From: Alphaproteobacteria bacterium
GTDB taxonomy: Bacteria > Pseudomonadota > Alphaproteobacteria > Micavibrionales > Micavibrionaceae
Reading direction: 5' to 3'
Length of the DNA stretch: 64,000 nt
Assembly (NCBI GenBank): GCA_030427385.1
Contig: JAUHWR010000001.1
Span: 930,001-994,000 of the forward strand
A program made the translations under genes and the position numbers. This document shows positions 37,353 to 45,148 of this stretch, piece after piece. The notes under the pieces were generated by a model that worked only from the letters and a program-made list of their open reading frames with translations, searched no databases and was not told the DNA's origin. The first letter of the stretch is position 1. Each line of letters begins with the position of its first letter.

Positions 37353-38078
37353 TTAACCTTCCTCAAATACAATATTAATACGGCGGTTTTGCCGCCCTTT
37401 ATTCTCAATTTTACTTACGCGCACTGCGCCAATCTCGGCTGTTGATTTAACGTGTGTCCCGCCACATGGTTGCAAATCAATGATATTTTTATCTGTCCCG
37501 ATCTGAATTAGACGAATTTTTCCACCTGAACTCGGCGGGCTGACAGACATCGTGCGTACCAAATGCGGATTTTGCGCCAATTCTTCTTCTGTAATCCAAA
37601 ATGATGTGATGGGGTGATCTTCCTTAATTAAGGCATTCAACTTATCACTCAACTCGTTCTTATCCACGGCATCACCCGGAATATTAAAATCAAGACGGCT
37701 TTTTTCCGTACCAATTGATCCGCCCGTGACATCGCCGATCACGCTGGCGCATAATAAATGCAAACAGGTATGCATTCGCATATGTTTATGACGCGCGCTC
37801 CACTCAATTTTTCCATGAACAATATCACCCGCCGCGGGTAGGGGACAGGACTCGTGAAGAATATGAACCACATCCTCGCCGTTCTCCGCCTTATTCGCAG
37901 CAATTACAGGCAAATTATCATTGCTGTTTAAAGTCAAGATACCCAAATCACCCGGCTGCCCGCCAGACGCCACATAGAATAGCGTTTTATCCAGAACGAT
38001 CCCACGATCTTTGACCGCCAAAACTGTGGCTGTAAAGTCGGTTTCATAAGGATTTTCAAGGAAAAGTTTTTCTGTCAT
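37353..38078 (-). CDS. Alanyl-tRNA editing protein (AlaX family)
   Basis: Freestanding editing domain that hydrolyses Ser- or Gly-mischarged tRNA-Ala. About 241 residues from MTEKLFLENPYETDFTATV at 38078, chosen over an upstream ATG because MTEK fits the family start. It has ASGGQPGDLG, then the zinc motifs HxxxH in MHTCLHLL and CxxxH in PCGGTHVKSTAEIG, as in AlaRS editing domains and AlaX. Cotranscribed with sseA downstream. Confidence 0.93.
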   Translation of the reverse strand: MTEKLFLENPYETDFTATVLAVKDRGIVLDKTLFYVASGGQPGDLGILTLNSNDNLPVIAANKAENGEDVVHILHESCPLPAAGDIVHGKIEWSARHKHMRMHTCLHLLCASVIGDVTGGSIGTEKSRLDFNIPGDAVDKNELSDKLNALIKEDHPITSFWITEEELAQNPHLVRTMSVSPPSSGGKIRLIQIGTDKNIIDLQPCGGTHVKSTAEIGAVRVSKIENKGRQNRRINIVFEEG

Positions 38079-38169
38079 ATTCCACTTATGGCACCGCACG
38101 ATGTTATTTTCAAGATTTCGTCATTGCATGCGTGACATTTAATTCTATTCTTGCTAAAAGCAAATCATT

Positions 38170-38244
<75 letters not shown>

Positions 38245-38260
38245 TTGGTTTACAGGGGTT

Positions 38261-39250
38261 TTAACCATTTTTTACCTCATTATAGGGAGTGTTTGCAGGG
38301 TTCAATTGTAACAGGTCTGACGCTTTACGCAAGTAATCAGGTGAATATCTAGCATAAGTTCTTTCTGTAACCTTTGTGTCGGAATGCCCTAAATATTGAG
38401 CTATCTCACTCATGGGAATCCCACCCTCTGCCATCCAGATTGCCGCGCTATGGCGTAGAACGTGTGGCGTTATTTTCTTGGACAATCCAGAGCGCTCAAC
38501 GGTTCTATTGAACCCTGTACGAACATCTTTGACCTTATCGCTGTTATACTCAATCACATAATCACAAGTCCTTGCCAAATACGCCTCTTTTAAAGCCTGA
38601 TAAACCATGTCATTCAAAGGAACGGTTGCACGTCTTTTTATCCGGCTTCCTCTGCCAAGGCTTATAAATCGCCGCTCAAAGTCAACTTGATGCCACTCTA
38701 ATTCAAGAACGGCCGTTTTTCGTGCGCCTGTAGCTATTGCTAGCATTATAAATAATTTAATATGCGGCGCGGCGGCATTATCCAGTAACCTTGAAAATTC
38801 CTCACGTGTGATATTAATATCTTTAGGGTCTGGCGCGGGTGGTGTGAACCACGTCTTTGGAAAGGATTTATCAAAGCGTCTTAATGATGCTCTTATACAT
38901 CCTAATTCTCGAATAATAGTACCGTCTTTAATACCTTGTTTTCTGCGCTTGTTTGTGTAAGAAATAGCTTTTTCACGGTCAACTTGATCCGGTCTATAAT
39001 TCGCAAATTCTGGTTTAAGATTTTTCCACATATAACTTAGCTTTTCTTGTTCTGCCTTTGATTTTTCGGACTTATATAGTTCAAATATTTCTTCTAGTGT
39101 TTCATTCGGGGCGGCTTGAAGCTTTTTAAAGTCATCGAACCTTTGTTCTGCTAGGCGTTCATCAGCGGTACGTAACGAATATCGTTGCGTTGTTCCTTTG
39201 AACCTTCTGACAGCGGCAAATTTTCCCCTATAGAGTTTGAGCTTCCACAT
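38261..39250 (-). CDS. Tyrosine-type site-specific integrase
   Basis: A 329-residue tyrosine recombinase that inserts and excises the prophage at tRNA-Thr. Catalytic residues are visible: Arg in ATGARKTAVLELEWHQV, His-x-x-Arg in TPHVLRHSAAIWM, His in YLGHSDTKVT and Tyr in RTYARYSPDYL. A core-binding helical domain precedes. AAAGGAT before the ATG is the likely ribosome binding site. Its 5' end overlaps the excisionase-like gene by about 100 bp, and its 3' end adjoins the tRNA. Confidence 0.95.
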   Translation of the reverse strand: MWKLKLYRGKFAAVRRFKGTTQRYSLRTADERLAEQRFDDFKKLQAAPNETLEEIFELYKSEKSKAEQEKLSYMWKNLKPEFANYRPDQVDREKAISYTNKRRKQGIKDGTIIRELGCIRASLRRFDKSFPKTWFTPPAPDPKDINITREEFSRLLDNAAAPHIKLFIMLAIATGARKTAVLELEWHQVDFERRFISLGRGSRIKRRATVPLNDMVYQALKEAYLARTCDYVIEYNSDKVKDVRTGFNRTVERSGLSKKITPHVLRHSAAIWMAEGGIPMSEIAQYLGHSDTKVTERTYARYSPDYLRKASDLLQLNPANTPYNEVKNG

Positions 39251-39396
39251 TCTTCAATCCTTTCAATTTCCTTATAGGGAATACGAAAGAGATTGCCAAT
39301 ACGGATAGTGTTAATATCCCCCTTGTGTATTAGGTTATAAACAGTTGAGGTTGAGACACTCCAACGCTCTGCGAGTTGTTTTGCTGTTAAGTTCAT
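39151..39396 (-). CDS. Excisionase-like DNA-binding protein
   Basis: 81 residues beginning with a MerR/excisionase-type helix-turn-helix: LTAKQLAERWSVSTSTVYNLIHKGDINTIRIGNLFRIPYKEIERIE. This matches the DNA-binding domain of phage excisionases. The C-terminal about 35 residues overlap integrase in another frame. The position next to integrase supports a role as directionality factor, though such domains also occur in other small regulators. Confidence 0.82.
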   Translation of the reverse strand: MNLTAKQLAERWSVSTSTVYNLIHKGDINTIRIGNLFRIPYKEIERIEECGSSNSIGENLPLSEGSKEQRNDIRYVPLMNA

Positions 39397-39599
39397 GCCG
39401 CGTCCTCTGGTGGGGTTATCAATCTTTGAATATCTTCGCCCGCCATAATGTCCTTGAAAAATTCATCAACATTGGCTTTTAATTCAACAATATCCCTTGG
39501 TGAGATTGATTGATCTTCAATAATTGCTTCAACAAAATCATGCCAATGTAATAATGCTCTGTTTTTGCGTCCTAACGCTTCTAGTGCTTTATTTGTCAT
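39393..39599 (-). CDS. Small hypothetical phage protein
   Basis: 68 residues, acidic and helical (MTNKALEALGRKNRALLHWHDFVEAI). No family recognised. It overlaps both neighbours by a few bases (4 bp with the excisionase, 11 bp with the next gene), consistent with coupled translation in the leftward early operon. Confidence 0.6.
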   Translation of the reverse strand: MTNKALEALGRKNRALLHWHDFVEAIIEDQSISPRDIVELKANVDEFFKDIMAGEDIQRLITPPEDAA

Positions 39600-39798
39600 G
39601 GTTTTGCTCTTTCTTTAAGTCAAACTTCCTGAAATACTTAATAAGCCCGAAGCCCCAATCCTTTTCATTTTTTTTTGAGCTCATCACGACCTTAACTACC
39701 GGGGACTTCACATCCCCATAACCTTTAGGAAGTATTTCGATTACTTTCATAGTTCCGTAAGGGTTTCTTTTTAGATTAACAATATCTCCTTCTTCCAT
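39589..39798 (-). CDS. Small hypothetical protein, SH3-like
   Basis: 69 residues from the ATG at 39798 (MEEGDIVNLKRNPYGTMKVIEI), which overlaps the TGA of the next gene upstream (ATGA). The short strand pattern (GDIVNLK, TMKVIEI, SPVVKVVM) resembles a small SH3-like or KOW-type beta-barrel seen in tiny phage proteins. No function assigned. Confidence 0.6.
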   Translation of the reverse strand: MEEGDIVNLKRNPYGTMKVIEILPKGYGDVKSPVVKVVMSSKKNEKDWGFGLIKYFRKFDLKKEQNHDK

Positions 39799-39965
39799 CA
39801 CCGCGCCTCCTGCACATCGTAGTATCTGTATTCAAGCGCGTTTATAATTTGGCTTGCCTGTGCCAATATAACCGCTTCTTTTTCGGTAAAAGCATGTTCA
39901 TAAAAGCTATTGATTTCCGCACCTTCGTGCGTTTTGAAGGCTATTTTATATCTCTTTAGTTCCAT
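39798..39965 (-). CDS. Small hypothetical phage protein, 55 residues
   Basis: Reads MELKRYKIAFKTHEGAE and ends YRYYDVQEAR. It overlaps the next gene as ATGA and has GGAGGCG near the start. The N-terminus resembles small phage proteins with a beta strand pair followed by a helix (EKEAVILAQASQII). Below the usual length cut-off, but the overlaps and ribosome binding site support it. Confidence 0.55.
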   Translation of the reverse strand: MELKRYKIAFKTHEGAEINSFYEHAFTEKEAVILAQASQIINALEYRYYDVQEAR

Positions 39966-40045
39966 GTTCGCGCCTCCTGTACTAATTCGGCAAATTTTTG
40001 TAGAGTATCCGTAATATCCCCAAATAGTCCTGCGTGTTTAGTCAT
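39956..40045 (-). CDS. Possible 29-residue peptide
   Basis: MTKHAGLFGDITDTLQKF... from 40045, preceded by AGAAGGA, overlapping the 3' end of the 177-residue gene and the start of the 55-residue gene. Helical. Supported only by coupling and the ribosome binding site. Confidence 0.3.
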   Translation of the reverse strand: MTKHAGLFGDITDTLQKFAELVQEARTWN

Positions 40046-40571
40046 TGGGGTGTCCTTCTAATTGCTTCTTTGCTTCAATTAGATCTTTCTCAGCTTTTTC
40101 TAATTTCTGACGCGCTCTTAAGGTTTTCAACTCTTCCAATGCTTTCAAATACCAATTATTTAAAGCCTCTAAAAAGTCTTCAATATATTCATCTTCAATG
40201 TAAAAAGTCGTGTTTAACTTATCGGTGTAATAGATATTTACATTGTCTAACGATTGATAGAGTCCAAATTCTTGATGTTCACCATAAAGGTTGAGTGTAT
40301 TTATATATAAATCAAAATAGTAACCTGAATAATCATGAGTAGGATGATTGGTCATTTTAAGCCCAACCCCTTTTTTATAAAAACCCCGGCTTAATTCCCA
40401 AGTGAAATAAACACTTTTGTATCTACTTGCGTACTTTGCAAACTTCTCTTCACCTGAAAGTTTTTGTTTGATTATAACATCCTTAAAAATAGGTATTTTT
40501 TCAGCGTGCCTCTCAGCAGCTTCCATTTTCTTTTTAAGTTCTTTAAGCTCGTTTTTATATTCTTCTCTCAT
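40038..40571 (-). CDS. Hypothetical phage protein with coiled-coil ends
   Basis: 177 residues. Both ends are charged coiled coil (MREEYKNELKELKKKMEAAERHAE; LRARQKLEKAEKDLIEAKKQLEG) flanking a central mixed domain of about 100 residues with many aromatics (YYFDLYINTLNLYGEHQEFGLYQ). No family recognised. It overlaps the next gene upstream by 4 bp. Confidence 0.62.
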   Translation of the reverse strand: MREEYKNELKELKKKMEAAERHAEKIPIFKDVIIKQKLSGEEKFAKYASRYKSVYFTWELSRGFYKKGVGLKMTNHPTHDYSGYYFDLYINTLNLYGEHQEFGLYQSLDNVNIYYTDKLNTTFYIEDEYIEDFLEALNNWYLKALEELKTLRARQKLEKAEKDLIEAKKQLEGHPND

Positions 40572-40885
40572 AATATCTCTCCTTCAATCTCTTTCATTAA
40601 ATCCGGCGCGCCTTGTAGGGCGGTTTTGTAGACTTCATGGAACGGCACTTCAAGTACCTGCTGATCTATATAGGTGTCGCAAAGAGCTATTATCATTTCA
40701 TTCGTAGCCTCACAAGGCACAACCTTACATTCCCCCGCCTCAACCCTGCGCTCCAACTCCGCCCAAGCTTTTGCCTTGGCAATCACGTAATCACGCGGAT
40801 TTTCATTGTATTTCTGGACAAACGCGCTCCATGCATCGTCGTCGTTTATGCCAATAGCGTCTATGGCTTCGTTAAGTTTGGTCAT
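40568..40885 (-). CDS. Hypothetical phage protein, 105 residues
   Basis: Acidic, helical, with two cysteines (AGECKVVPCEATNEMIIALCDTY). No recognised family. It overlaps both neighbours (ATGA-type with the 177-residue gene and 14 bp with the 58-residue gene) as part of the leftward early operon. Confidence 0.62.
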   Translation of the reverse strand: MTKLNEAIDAIGINDDDAWSAFVQKYNENPRDYVIAKAKAWAELERRVEAGECKVVPCEATNEMIIALCDTYIDQQVLEVPFHEVYKTALQGAPDLMKEIEGEIL

Positions 40886-41048
40886 TTTGTTCTCTCACTT
40901 CTTCAACAAGTTCGTACATTTCTTTAGTTACTTCATGCGGCAATACAAACGCGGCAGCATCTTTTCGTGTGCCAACAGGCCAAACTTGATTAACCAAATC
41001 ATTTACTATTCTAAAAGCTTCTAATGCCTGATTTGGGGTAACATTCAT
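40872..41048 (-). CDS. Small hypothetical phage protein, 58 residues
   Basis: MNVTPNQALEAFRIVNDLVNQVWPV. The ATG at 41048 is chosen because GGAGG lies 7 bases upstream; an upstream ATG at 41063 would place that GGAGG inside the gene. Helical; the segment LPHEVTKEMYELVEEVREQ also resembles the CEATNEMIIALCD part of the neighbouring 105-residue protein, so the two may be distant relatives. Confidence 0.6.
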   Translation of the reverse strand: MNVTPNQALEAFRIVNDLVNQVWPVGTRKDAAAFVLPHEVTKEMYELVEEVREQNDQT

Positions 41049-41121
41049 CACATATCCTCCCATTTAGGTGTTGGCGGCGTGTTATCGTTCGCGCATTTGA
41101 TTATTAAAATTAGCTCCAAGT

Positions 41122-41622
41122 TCATTTTTCCGCTCCACTGGTAGAACAACGGACTGCACCTTGCAAAACAGGGTTATCAAAACGAGTTAAACTTGGTGCA
41201 TCACAGTTGTCCGTTGCCCTACCACTAGAGCCGATTGCAGTATGGTAATCATCAGGGTGGGGAAGGGTGTAGCCCATCTCATAAGACACAGCTTCAATGC
41301 GTTCAAGATACTCTGTAAACTCTTTTACATTTAGCTTGGTCGTACTTTTGGGAACTTCCACCTCAACGCCAAAAACTTCCTTTAATTCCGCGCCAAGAAA
41401 GCGCTTTTTAAAATACTCACATAGATCGTCATGGTCATGTCCCGTATAGTTAGACAGGTGATTAATCCATGAATGATATAGCCTGTTTTGAGCTTTTGAT
41501 CGCTTGGACTTGAAAGGCTGTAAAATCATTTCCCAGATTTCGCCTGTATTAAGCGCCGCCCATAAAGCACGTTCTGCATTTACAACAATACTATCGTTTT
41601 TAAGTATGAATGTTTTATCCAT
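41122..41622 (-). CDS. NinB-like phage recombination protein
   Basis: 166 residues resembling lambda NinB (Orf), an ssDNA-binding recombination mediator. Pattern points: KRSKAQNRLYHSWINHLSNYTGHDHDDLCEYFKKRFLG, then KSTTKLNVKEFTEYLERIEAVSYEMGYTLPHPDDY. The last about 25 residues (DNCDAPSLTRF...) are not seen in the family. It sits with SSB, Rad52-like and Gp157 genes, supporting a recombination role. Similarity is judged by eye. Confidence 0.65.
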   Translation of the reverse strand: MDKTFILKNDSIVVNAERALWAALNTGEIWEMILQPFKSKRSKAQNRLYHSWINHLSNYTGHDHDDLCEYFKKRFLGAELKEVFGVEVEVPKSTTKLNVKEFTEYLERIEAVSYEMGYTLPHPDDYHTAIGSSGRATDNCDAPSLTRFDNPVLQGAVRCSTSGAEK

Positions 41623-41923
41623 GTCTAAAATCCTCTAATATTTCACGGCACATAAACTCATCGCCGGTATTCTCATATAATCTCACCGCAAAATCCTTTG
41701 CTCTCTGCACGCCGCCAAAGTCCAACCAAAAAACACCTTCACCCTCGCTATGCTGTCTTGCGTGTTCCTGCCAACTTAAAGGAACAACAAGGCTATCATC
41801 TGGTTTAATACCAAGCCCATAAAATCCCGACCTGATATGAGCCGCCTGTGTGCTTCCCTCTAGCCCTGTAGTGATACAGGGTAGGGAGGCGATAAAGCGA
41901 AGATGTTTCTTAGAACGGATCAT
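41615..41923 (-). CDS. DUF968-like HNH nuclease-related protein
   Basis: 102 residues resembling the DUF968 phage family of possible HNH nucleases: RFIASLPCITTGLEGSTQAAHIRSG, then GIKPDDSLVVPLSWQEHARQH. The spacing of the His pairs (AAHI, HARQH) fits, but only one zinc-type cysteine remains. It lies between the NinB-like gene and others of the recombination group. Confidence 0.6.
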   Translation of the reverse strand: MIRSKKHLRFIASLPCITTGLEGSTQAAHIRSGFYGLGIKPDDSLVVPLSWQEHARQHSEGEGVFWLDFGGVQRAKDFAVRLYENTGDEFMCREILEDFRHG

Positions 41924-42201
41924 TCAAAGTCTTCTTGAATATATTGAATGGGGTTATACCCACTAATTGTTCCATCACCCATTATTTCAATAAATTTATT
42001 TACGAAGTCACTATCATCACAAACAACAGTTAAGTCTTCCTTGCTTAGTGTGCCGTAAACTTCGGAGTGTTTCCCAAGAATCTCACCAAAATAAACTTCT
42101 TTCCCTATATTGGATTCAACTTTTTTTGATTCTTCAACAAACAACCCTTCTACCTCTCCCATGCGTCCACAGTCCCAATTAAATCTATATATTTTTTTCA
42201 T
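41920..42201 (-). CDS. Hypothetical phage protein, 93 residues
   Basis: Acidic protein (MKKIYRFNWDCGRMGEVEGLFV). Strand-rich start followed by a helix; KEDLTVVCDDSDFVNKFIEIMGDGTISGYNPI. No family recognised. Overlaps the DUF968-like gene by 4 bp. Confidence 0.6.
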   Translation of the reverse strand: MKKIYRFNWDCGRMGEVEGLFVEESKKVESNIGKEVYFGEILGKHSEVYGTLSKEDLTVVCDDSDFVNKFIEIMGDGTISGYNPIQYIQEDFE

Positions 42202-42235
42202 TCTCTTTCTTTCTTTTAGTGGTTAATTAAATTGC

Positions 42236-42667
42236 TTAAAACGGAATATCATCCTCAAAATCATCTGGCGCATTACCTGCGTAAGCTGTTTGATGAGAAT
42301 CATTCTTAAATTGAGGGCTGCTTCCTTGTTCACGGCTGTCCAGCATGACCAATTTGCTATCAAAGCCCTGTAAGACGATCTCTGTACTGTACTTATCCTG
42401 CCCGCTTTGGTCTTGCCATTTGCGGGTTTGCATTTTGCCAGACACATAAACCTTAGAGCCTTTTTTCAGATATGTTTCGGCTATATCTGCAAGTTTGCCC
42501 CAGATAACAACACGCACCCATTCTGTACGGCTTTGCTGTTGACCGTTTTTATCCTTCCATTTTTCCGATACGCCTATGGATAGATTGGCAACTTTTTCAC
42601 CATTTTGGGTTGATCTAATATCGGGATCGTTTCCCAAATTTCCTATAAATTGACATTGATTTAACAT
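42236..42667 (-). CDS. ssb: Single-stranded DNA-binding protein
   Basis: 143 residues with the complete bacterial SSB OB fold (MLNQCQFIGNLGNDPDIRSTQNGEKVANLSIGVS; WVRVVIWGKLADIAETYLKKGSKVYVSGKMQTRKW) and the acidic C-terminal tail ending DDFEDDIPF, the conserved protein-interaction tip. Phage copy that would coat ssDNA for replication and annealing. Its start touches the Gp157 gene stop. Confidence 0.96.
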   Translation of the reverse strand: MLNQCQFIGNLGNDPDIRSTQNGEKVANLSIGVSEKWKDKNGQQQSRTEWVRVVIWGKLADIAETYLKKGSKVYVSGKMQTRKWQDQSGQDKYSTEIVLQGFDSKLVMLDSREQGSSPQFKNDSHQTAYAGNAPDDFEDDIPF

Positions 42668-43162
42668 TTACTTCATCCTTACTGTTATTGATTGAGAACC
42701 ATTATCAAGACCAACGCCCTCAATCTTTGCGCCGGCTTTAATTGCATCGTTAATATCTGCCTTACGTGGTGTTCGTATGATATTCACGTAAATATCCGGC
42801 AATAGCGTTTCATCTAAAATAATAGGCTTGGGCGGGTTTTTTGTAATACCTACCGTTCCGTCTATCCCTTTATGGTTTTCATGCCCCCACGCTTCTAAAA
42901 TACGCCCCATCATCTCTTTCAACTTCTCCAAACGTACATCACTTGAAGCTTTACGTTTGGTAAGCTCTTTTTTGCGCTCATCAACGGCGCTATTAAATAC
43001 TTGCTCATCGCCGTATTTGCGTAATGACCATTCAAGAAGGTCTTTTAAGTCCGTCTCACCTTCGATCATATCGGCGGCAAGTTCGGGGTCTTCTTCGCCC
43101 TCGCTTATCAGCCATTCTTTAATCTGGTGGGCTTTTTGGATTTCTTCGTATATTCTGCTCAT
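42668..43162 (-). CDS. Siphovirus Gp157-family protein
   Basis: 164 residues matching the Gp157 family: long N-terminal helical coiled region (YEEIQKAHQIKEWLISEGEEDPELAADMI; KASSDVRLEKLKEMMGRILEAWG), then GTVGITKNPPKPIILDETLLPDIYV and the closing NDAIKAGAKIEGVGLDNGSQSITVR. The family accompanies SSB and annealing proteins; its exact role is uncertain. Both flanking genes abut without a gap. Confidence 0.82.
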   Translation of the reverse strand: MSRIYEEIQKAHQIKEWLISEGEEDPELAADMIEGETDLKDLLEWSLRKYGDEQVFNSAVDERKKELTKRKASSDVRLEKLKEMMGRILEAWGHENHKGIDGTVGITKNPPKPIILDETLLPDIYVNIIRTPRKADINDAIKAGAKIEGVGLDNGSQSITVRMK

Positions 43163-43819
43163 TTATTCTGCCGCCATCTTAGAGGTTAAGGATTTCTTGA
43201 TCGCACCTAAGTTTTCATCAAGCGTCCTCTGTTGGTCAGAATTGGCACGTTTACGAAGAGGAACTGCTTTTGTGTTTCTCAATTCGTTATAATCATTGAG
43301 AGTGGTTAAAAGATTTGCTTCGGAAATCACACTATCAATCTCATCATCAGTTGCAGGGTTTATTAACGAGGATACTAAATCATTATGTGCTTTAATTAGC
43401 TTCGGCTTTTCTGCTTCATCAATAACCCATGACTTACCGCGTTTTTTTAATTGAACGTAGATATTCGTCATATCGTATAGGTAAGCAGCTATTCCCCAAG
43501 GAACACCGGCACGCTTAGCAGCGTCACTATAAGCACCTTTTTCTGCTTCGGTTGCTGTATCTCCCGCACCGTTAGCTTTCCATACCCATTCATCATTAAT
43601 TTTAATGCCAATTTCACAAGTCGTTTTGCCATTAGCTTGCGGGTATCTTATTTGCCAGTTTTCAGCACCACACACATCATCAAGGCGCTCATATAAATCT
43701 CTTGCGTCAATATATGCTAAGGCTAAACCCTTAGTGATTCCGTCTTTCTCAAAAGTTGCACCAACACGCCAATGGATCTTTTCGCTTGGGAAGGGTTTTT
43801 TTAATTTAATCAGTTCCAT
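43163..43819 (-). CDS. Rad52/Rad22-like single-strand annealing protein
   Basis: 218 residues from ATG 43819 (MELIKLKKPFPSEKIHWRVG), chosen because GGAGAT lies upstream; a longer reading lacks support. It has the Rad52 core: ALAYIDARDLYERLDDVCGAENWQIRY, then GAGDTATEAEKGAYSDAAKRAGVPWGIAAYLYD, as in phage and eukaryotic Rad52 proteins. It would anneal complementary single strands in phage recombination, working with the SSB and Gp157 products encoded downstream. Confidence 0.87.
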   Translation of the reverse strand: MELIKLKKPFPSEKIHWRVGATFEKDGITKGLALAYIDARDLYERLDDVCGAENWQIRYPQANGKTTCEIGIKINDEWVWKANGAGDTATEAEKGAYSDAAKRAGVPWGIAAYLYDMTNIYVQLKKRGKSWVIDEAEKPKLIKAHNDLVSSLINPATDDEIDSVISEANLLTTLNDYNELRNTKAVPLRKRANSDQQRTLDENLGAIKKSLTSKMAAE

Positions 43820-43820
43820 T

Positions 43821-43997
43821 TTAAAATCTCCGTGCAAAGGCAAGGCTTCGCTCTAATTGTTCATTTACAATGCGGCTTTGTATACGCTCACATCTATTCA
43901 GGTGGTTGTTGTAAAAAGCCATGTGCGTGTATTTAAAGCGCAGTATCTTGGCTTTTAGATTGTTTAATTGGTTGTCATTTAATGCTTTTAATTCCAT
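43821..43997 (-). CDS. Small basic phage protein, 58 residues
   Basis: MELKALNDNQLNNLKAKILRF..., ending LERSLAFARRF. Helical and basic; ATGA overlap with the 78-residue gene upstream and one base from the Rad52-like gene start. Its end contains the ribosome binding site of the annealing gene, suggesting translational coupling. No family recognised. Confidence 0.58.
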   Translation of the reverse strand: MELKALNDNQLNNLKAKILRFKYTHMAFYNNHLNRCERIQSRIVNEQLERSLAFARRF

Positions 43998-44233
43998 CAC
44001 AGCCCCCCAAAAAATGACCAGACGCGACCAAAGAGGGTACTTCGTGGGGACTTTATGACCCCCTTTGGCTCTAAGTACGATTGATACCCTTTACGGATGG
44101 CATCGCGGTTTACCTCTGCGTCTGGTCTAGGCTTTCTATGAATGCTTTGAGGCTTGCCATCGTACGTTTTAGATTCAGTTTTATGGACATGAAAATCCAT
44201 GTTGTGGTGGTTTATGAGGGTCATATCATCCAC
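43997..44233 (-). CDS. Hypothetical phage protein, 78 residues
   Basis: MDDMTLINHHNMDFHVHKTESKTY, basic, His-rich start, and a C-terminus FGRVWSFFGGL that could be a short membrane-associated segment. It overlaps the neighbouring genes at both ends. No family recognised. Confidence 0.52.
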   Translation of the reverse strand: MDDMTLINHHNMDFHVHKTESKTYDGKPQSIHRKPRPDAEVNRDAIRKGYQSYLEPKGVIKSPRSTLFGRVWSFFGGL

Positions 44234-44685
44234 CCGATCAAGTTAGGTATTATCAACACAGCCGCCGCCATTAATGCCGCGTGTCCGTATTGTCGTTCAT
44301 GGGGTATATCCCCGCATTGTGTAGGCGTATTTTCGCTTTCAGGTCTTCCCGCATTGCTTCTGCTTGCGAAGTCATTAAGAAATCGCTCGATCTCTGCGCC
44401 AAGACTGTCATGGTTAAGTCGTCTATCGCTACTGTCAGAAACTCGATTGCCGCCGTTAGCTTGTCCTGAGACTTGATTAAATTTGCTTGTGTTTTTTCTT
44501 TGGTAAAGTCGTGAAATTTGCGTGTCATATCCTAAGTTCTCCGCTTGCATGGTGAAGGTGTTAATATCGGTAAAAAGCTTTACGGCTTTGTCTCTGGGGG
44601 CTTGGTCAACTATGCGCTGTGCTTCCAGTAAGGTTGCAAGGCATATGTCAAGCTCGCGTTGATTGTGAAGGGTGAGGGTCATCAT
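44221..44685 (-). CDS. Hypothetical phage protein with C-terminal hydrophobic segment
   Basis: 154 residues. The N-terminal 60 residues are helical (ELDICLATLLEAQRIVDQA), the middle is low complexity, and the C-terminus (HAALMAAAVLIIPNLIGWMI) could cross the membrane once. Its start overlaps the stop of the 106-residue gene (ATGATGA) and its end overlaps the next gene by 13 bp, so it fits the operon. A second gene (44271-44528) lies wholly inside it in another frame; one of the two may be unreal. Confidence 0.5.
   Translation of the reverse strand: MMTLTLHNQRELDICLATLLEAQRIVDQAPRDKAVKLFTDINTFTMQAENLGYDTQISRLYQRKNTSKFNQVSGQANGGNRVSDSSDRRLNHDSLGAEIERFLNDFASRSNAGRPESENTPTQCGDIPHERQYGHAALMAAAVLIIPNLIGWMI
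44271..44528 (-). CDS. Nested hypothetical phage protein, 85 residues
   Basis: Lies inside the 154-residue gene in a different frame. MTRKFHDFTKEKTQANLIKS... is helical with heptad-like spacing (LTAAIEFLTVAIDDLTMTVL). A ribosome binding site, GCGGAGAAC, lies 9 bases before the ATG, which supports real translation. Either both frames are coding or one is an artefact of composition. Confidence 0.45.
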   Translation of the reverse strand: MTRKFHDFTKEKTQANLIKSQDKLTAAIEFLTVAIDDLTMTVLAQRSSDFLMTSQAEAMREDLKAKIRLHNAGIYPMNDNTDTRH

Positions 44686-45002
44686 CTCACCCCCAACTGG
44701 CTACGTGTTAAAATCGCAGGGTTAGGCGCGGCGCATTCAATGCGAGCTTCACGGATAAAGCCATCAACGTGCCACATACCATCATCAATAATCTGATCTA
44801 GTGTGAAGTGCTTACCATCAATAAGCGCAAAGACATGGCTTGTATTTTCAGTATCTTCATATTCCTGACCCGCAAAGTTAATCCAACGGAAATTACCGTA
44901 GTGGTCATATGTGATTTCTAATTCGGCTGGATAGTCATTGATAATAACAGTGACGGAATTTTCGTCTACGTTCTTACATCTGAAATCTATATTCTGTTGC
45001 AT
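44682..45002 (-). CDS. First gene of the leftward early operon, hypothetical
   Basis: 106 residues (MQQNIDFRCKNVDENSVTVII), strand-rich with a helical end. No family recognised. GAGGAGAC lies before the ATG, and the promoter and operators at 45029-45080 point at it, so it is the first gene transcribed leftward when the prophage is induced. Confidence 0.62.
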   Translation of the reverse strand: MQQNIDFRCKNVDENSVTVIINDYPAELEITYDHYGNFRWINFAGQEYEDTENTSHVFALIDGKHFTLDQIIDDGMWHVDGFIREARIECAAPNPAILTRSQLGVR

Positions 45003-45028
45003 TTTAGTCTCCTCGTTTTGATAAGACT

Positions 45029-45080
45029 ATATTCGCAAATAGAGAATTATAAGTCAATAGAAAAATAGCTATTAGCGAAC
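45029..45080 (-). promoter_or_regulatory. Leftward early promoter with two operator sites
   Basis: On the minus strand TTGACT (45052-45057) is followed by a 17-bp spacer and GAATAT (45029-45034). Between them lies the 17-bp dyad ATTCTCTATTTGCGAAT (45031-45047). A second, weaker copy, GTTCGCTAATAGCTATT, lies at 45064-45080 with centre about 33 bp upstream. The first site agrees with the operator at 46591-46607 at 14 of 17 positions, so the same repressor should bind here. Confidence 0.78.
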
Positions 45081-45097
45081 TTTATTTTCAGGACAAT

Positions 45098-45121
45098 AAA
45101 AAACCCCGCAGAAATGCAGGG
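45098..45121 (-). terminator. Terminator of the TylF-type gene
   Basis: On the minus strand CCCTGCA and TGCGGGG pair (with one G-U) around a 4-nt loop and are followed by TTTTTTA. It ends the methyltransferase transcript before the leftward early promoter, keeping the cargo gene transcriptionally separate. Confidence 0.82.
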
Positions 45122-45148
45122 CTTTTATGATAATTAAAATCGAAATTA

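Noticed and set aside
41048-41126. Possible tiny gene before the NinB-like gene
   Set aside because: Careful reading from 41126 meets a stop after 14 codons.
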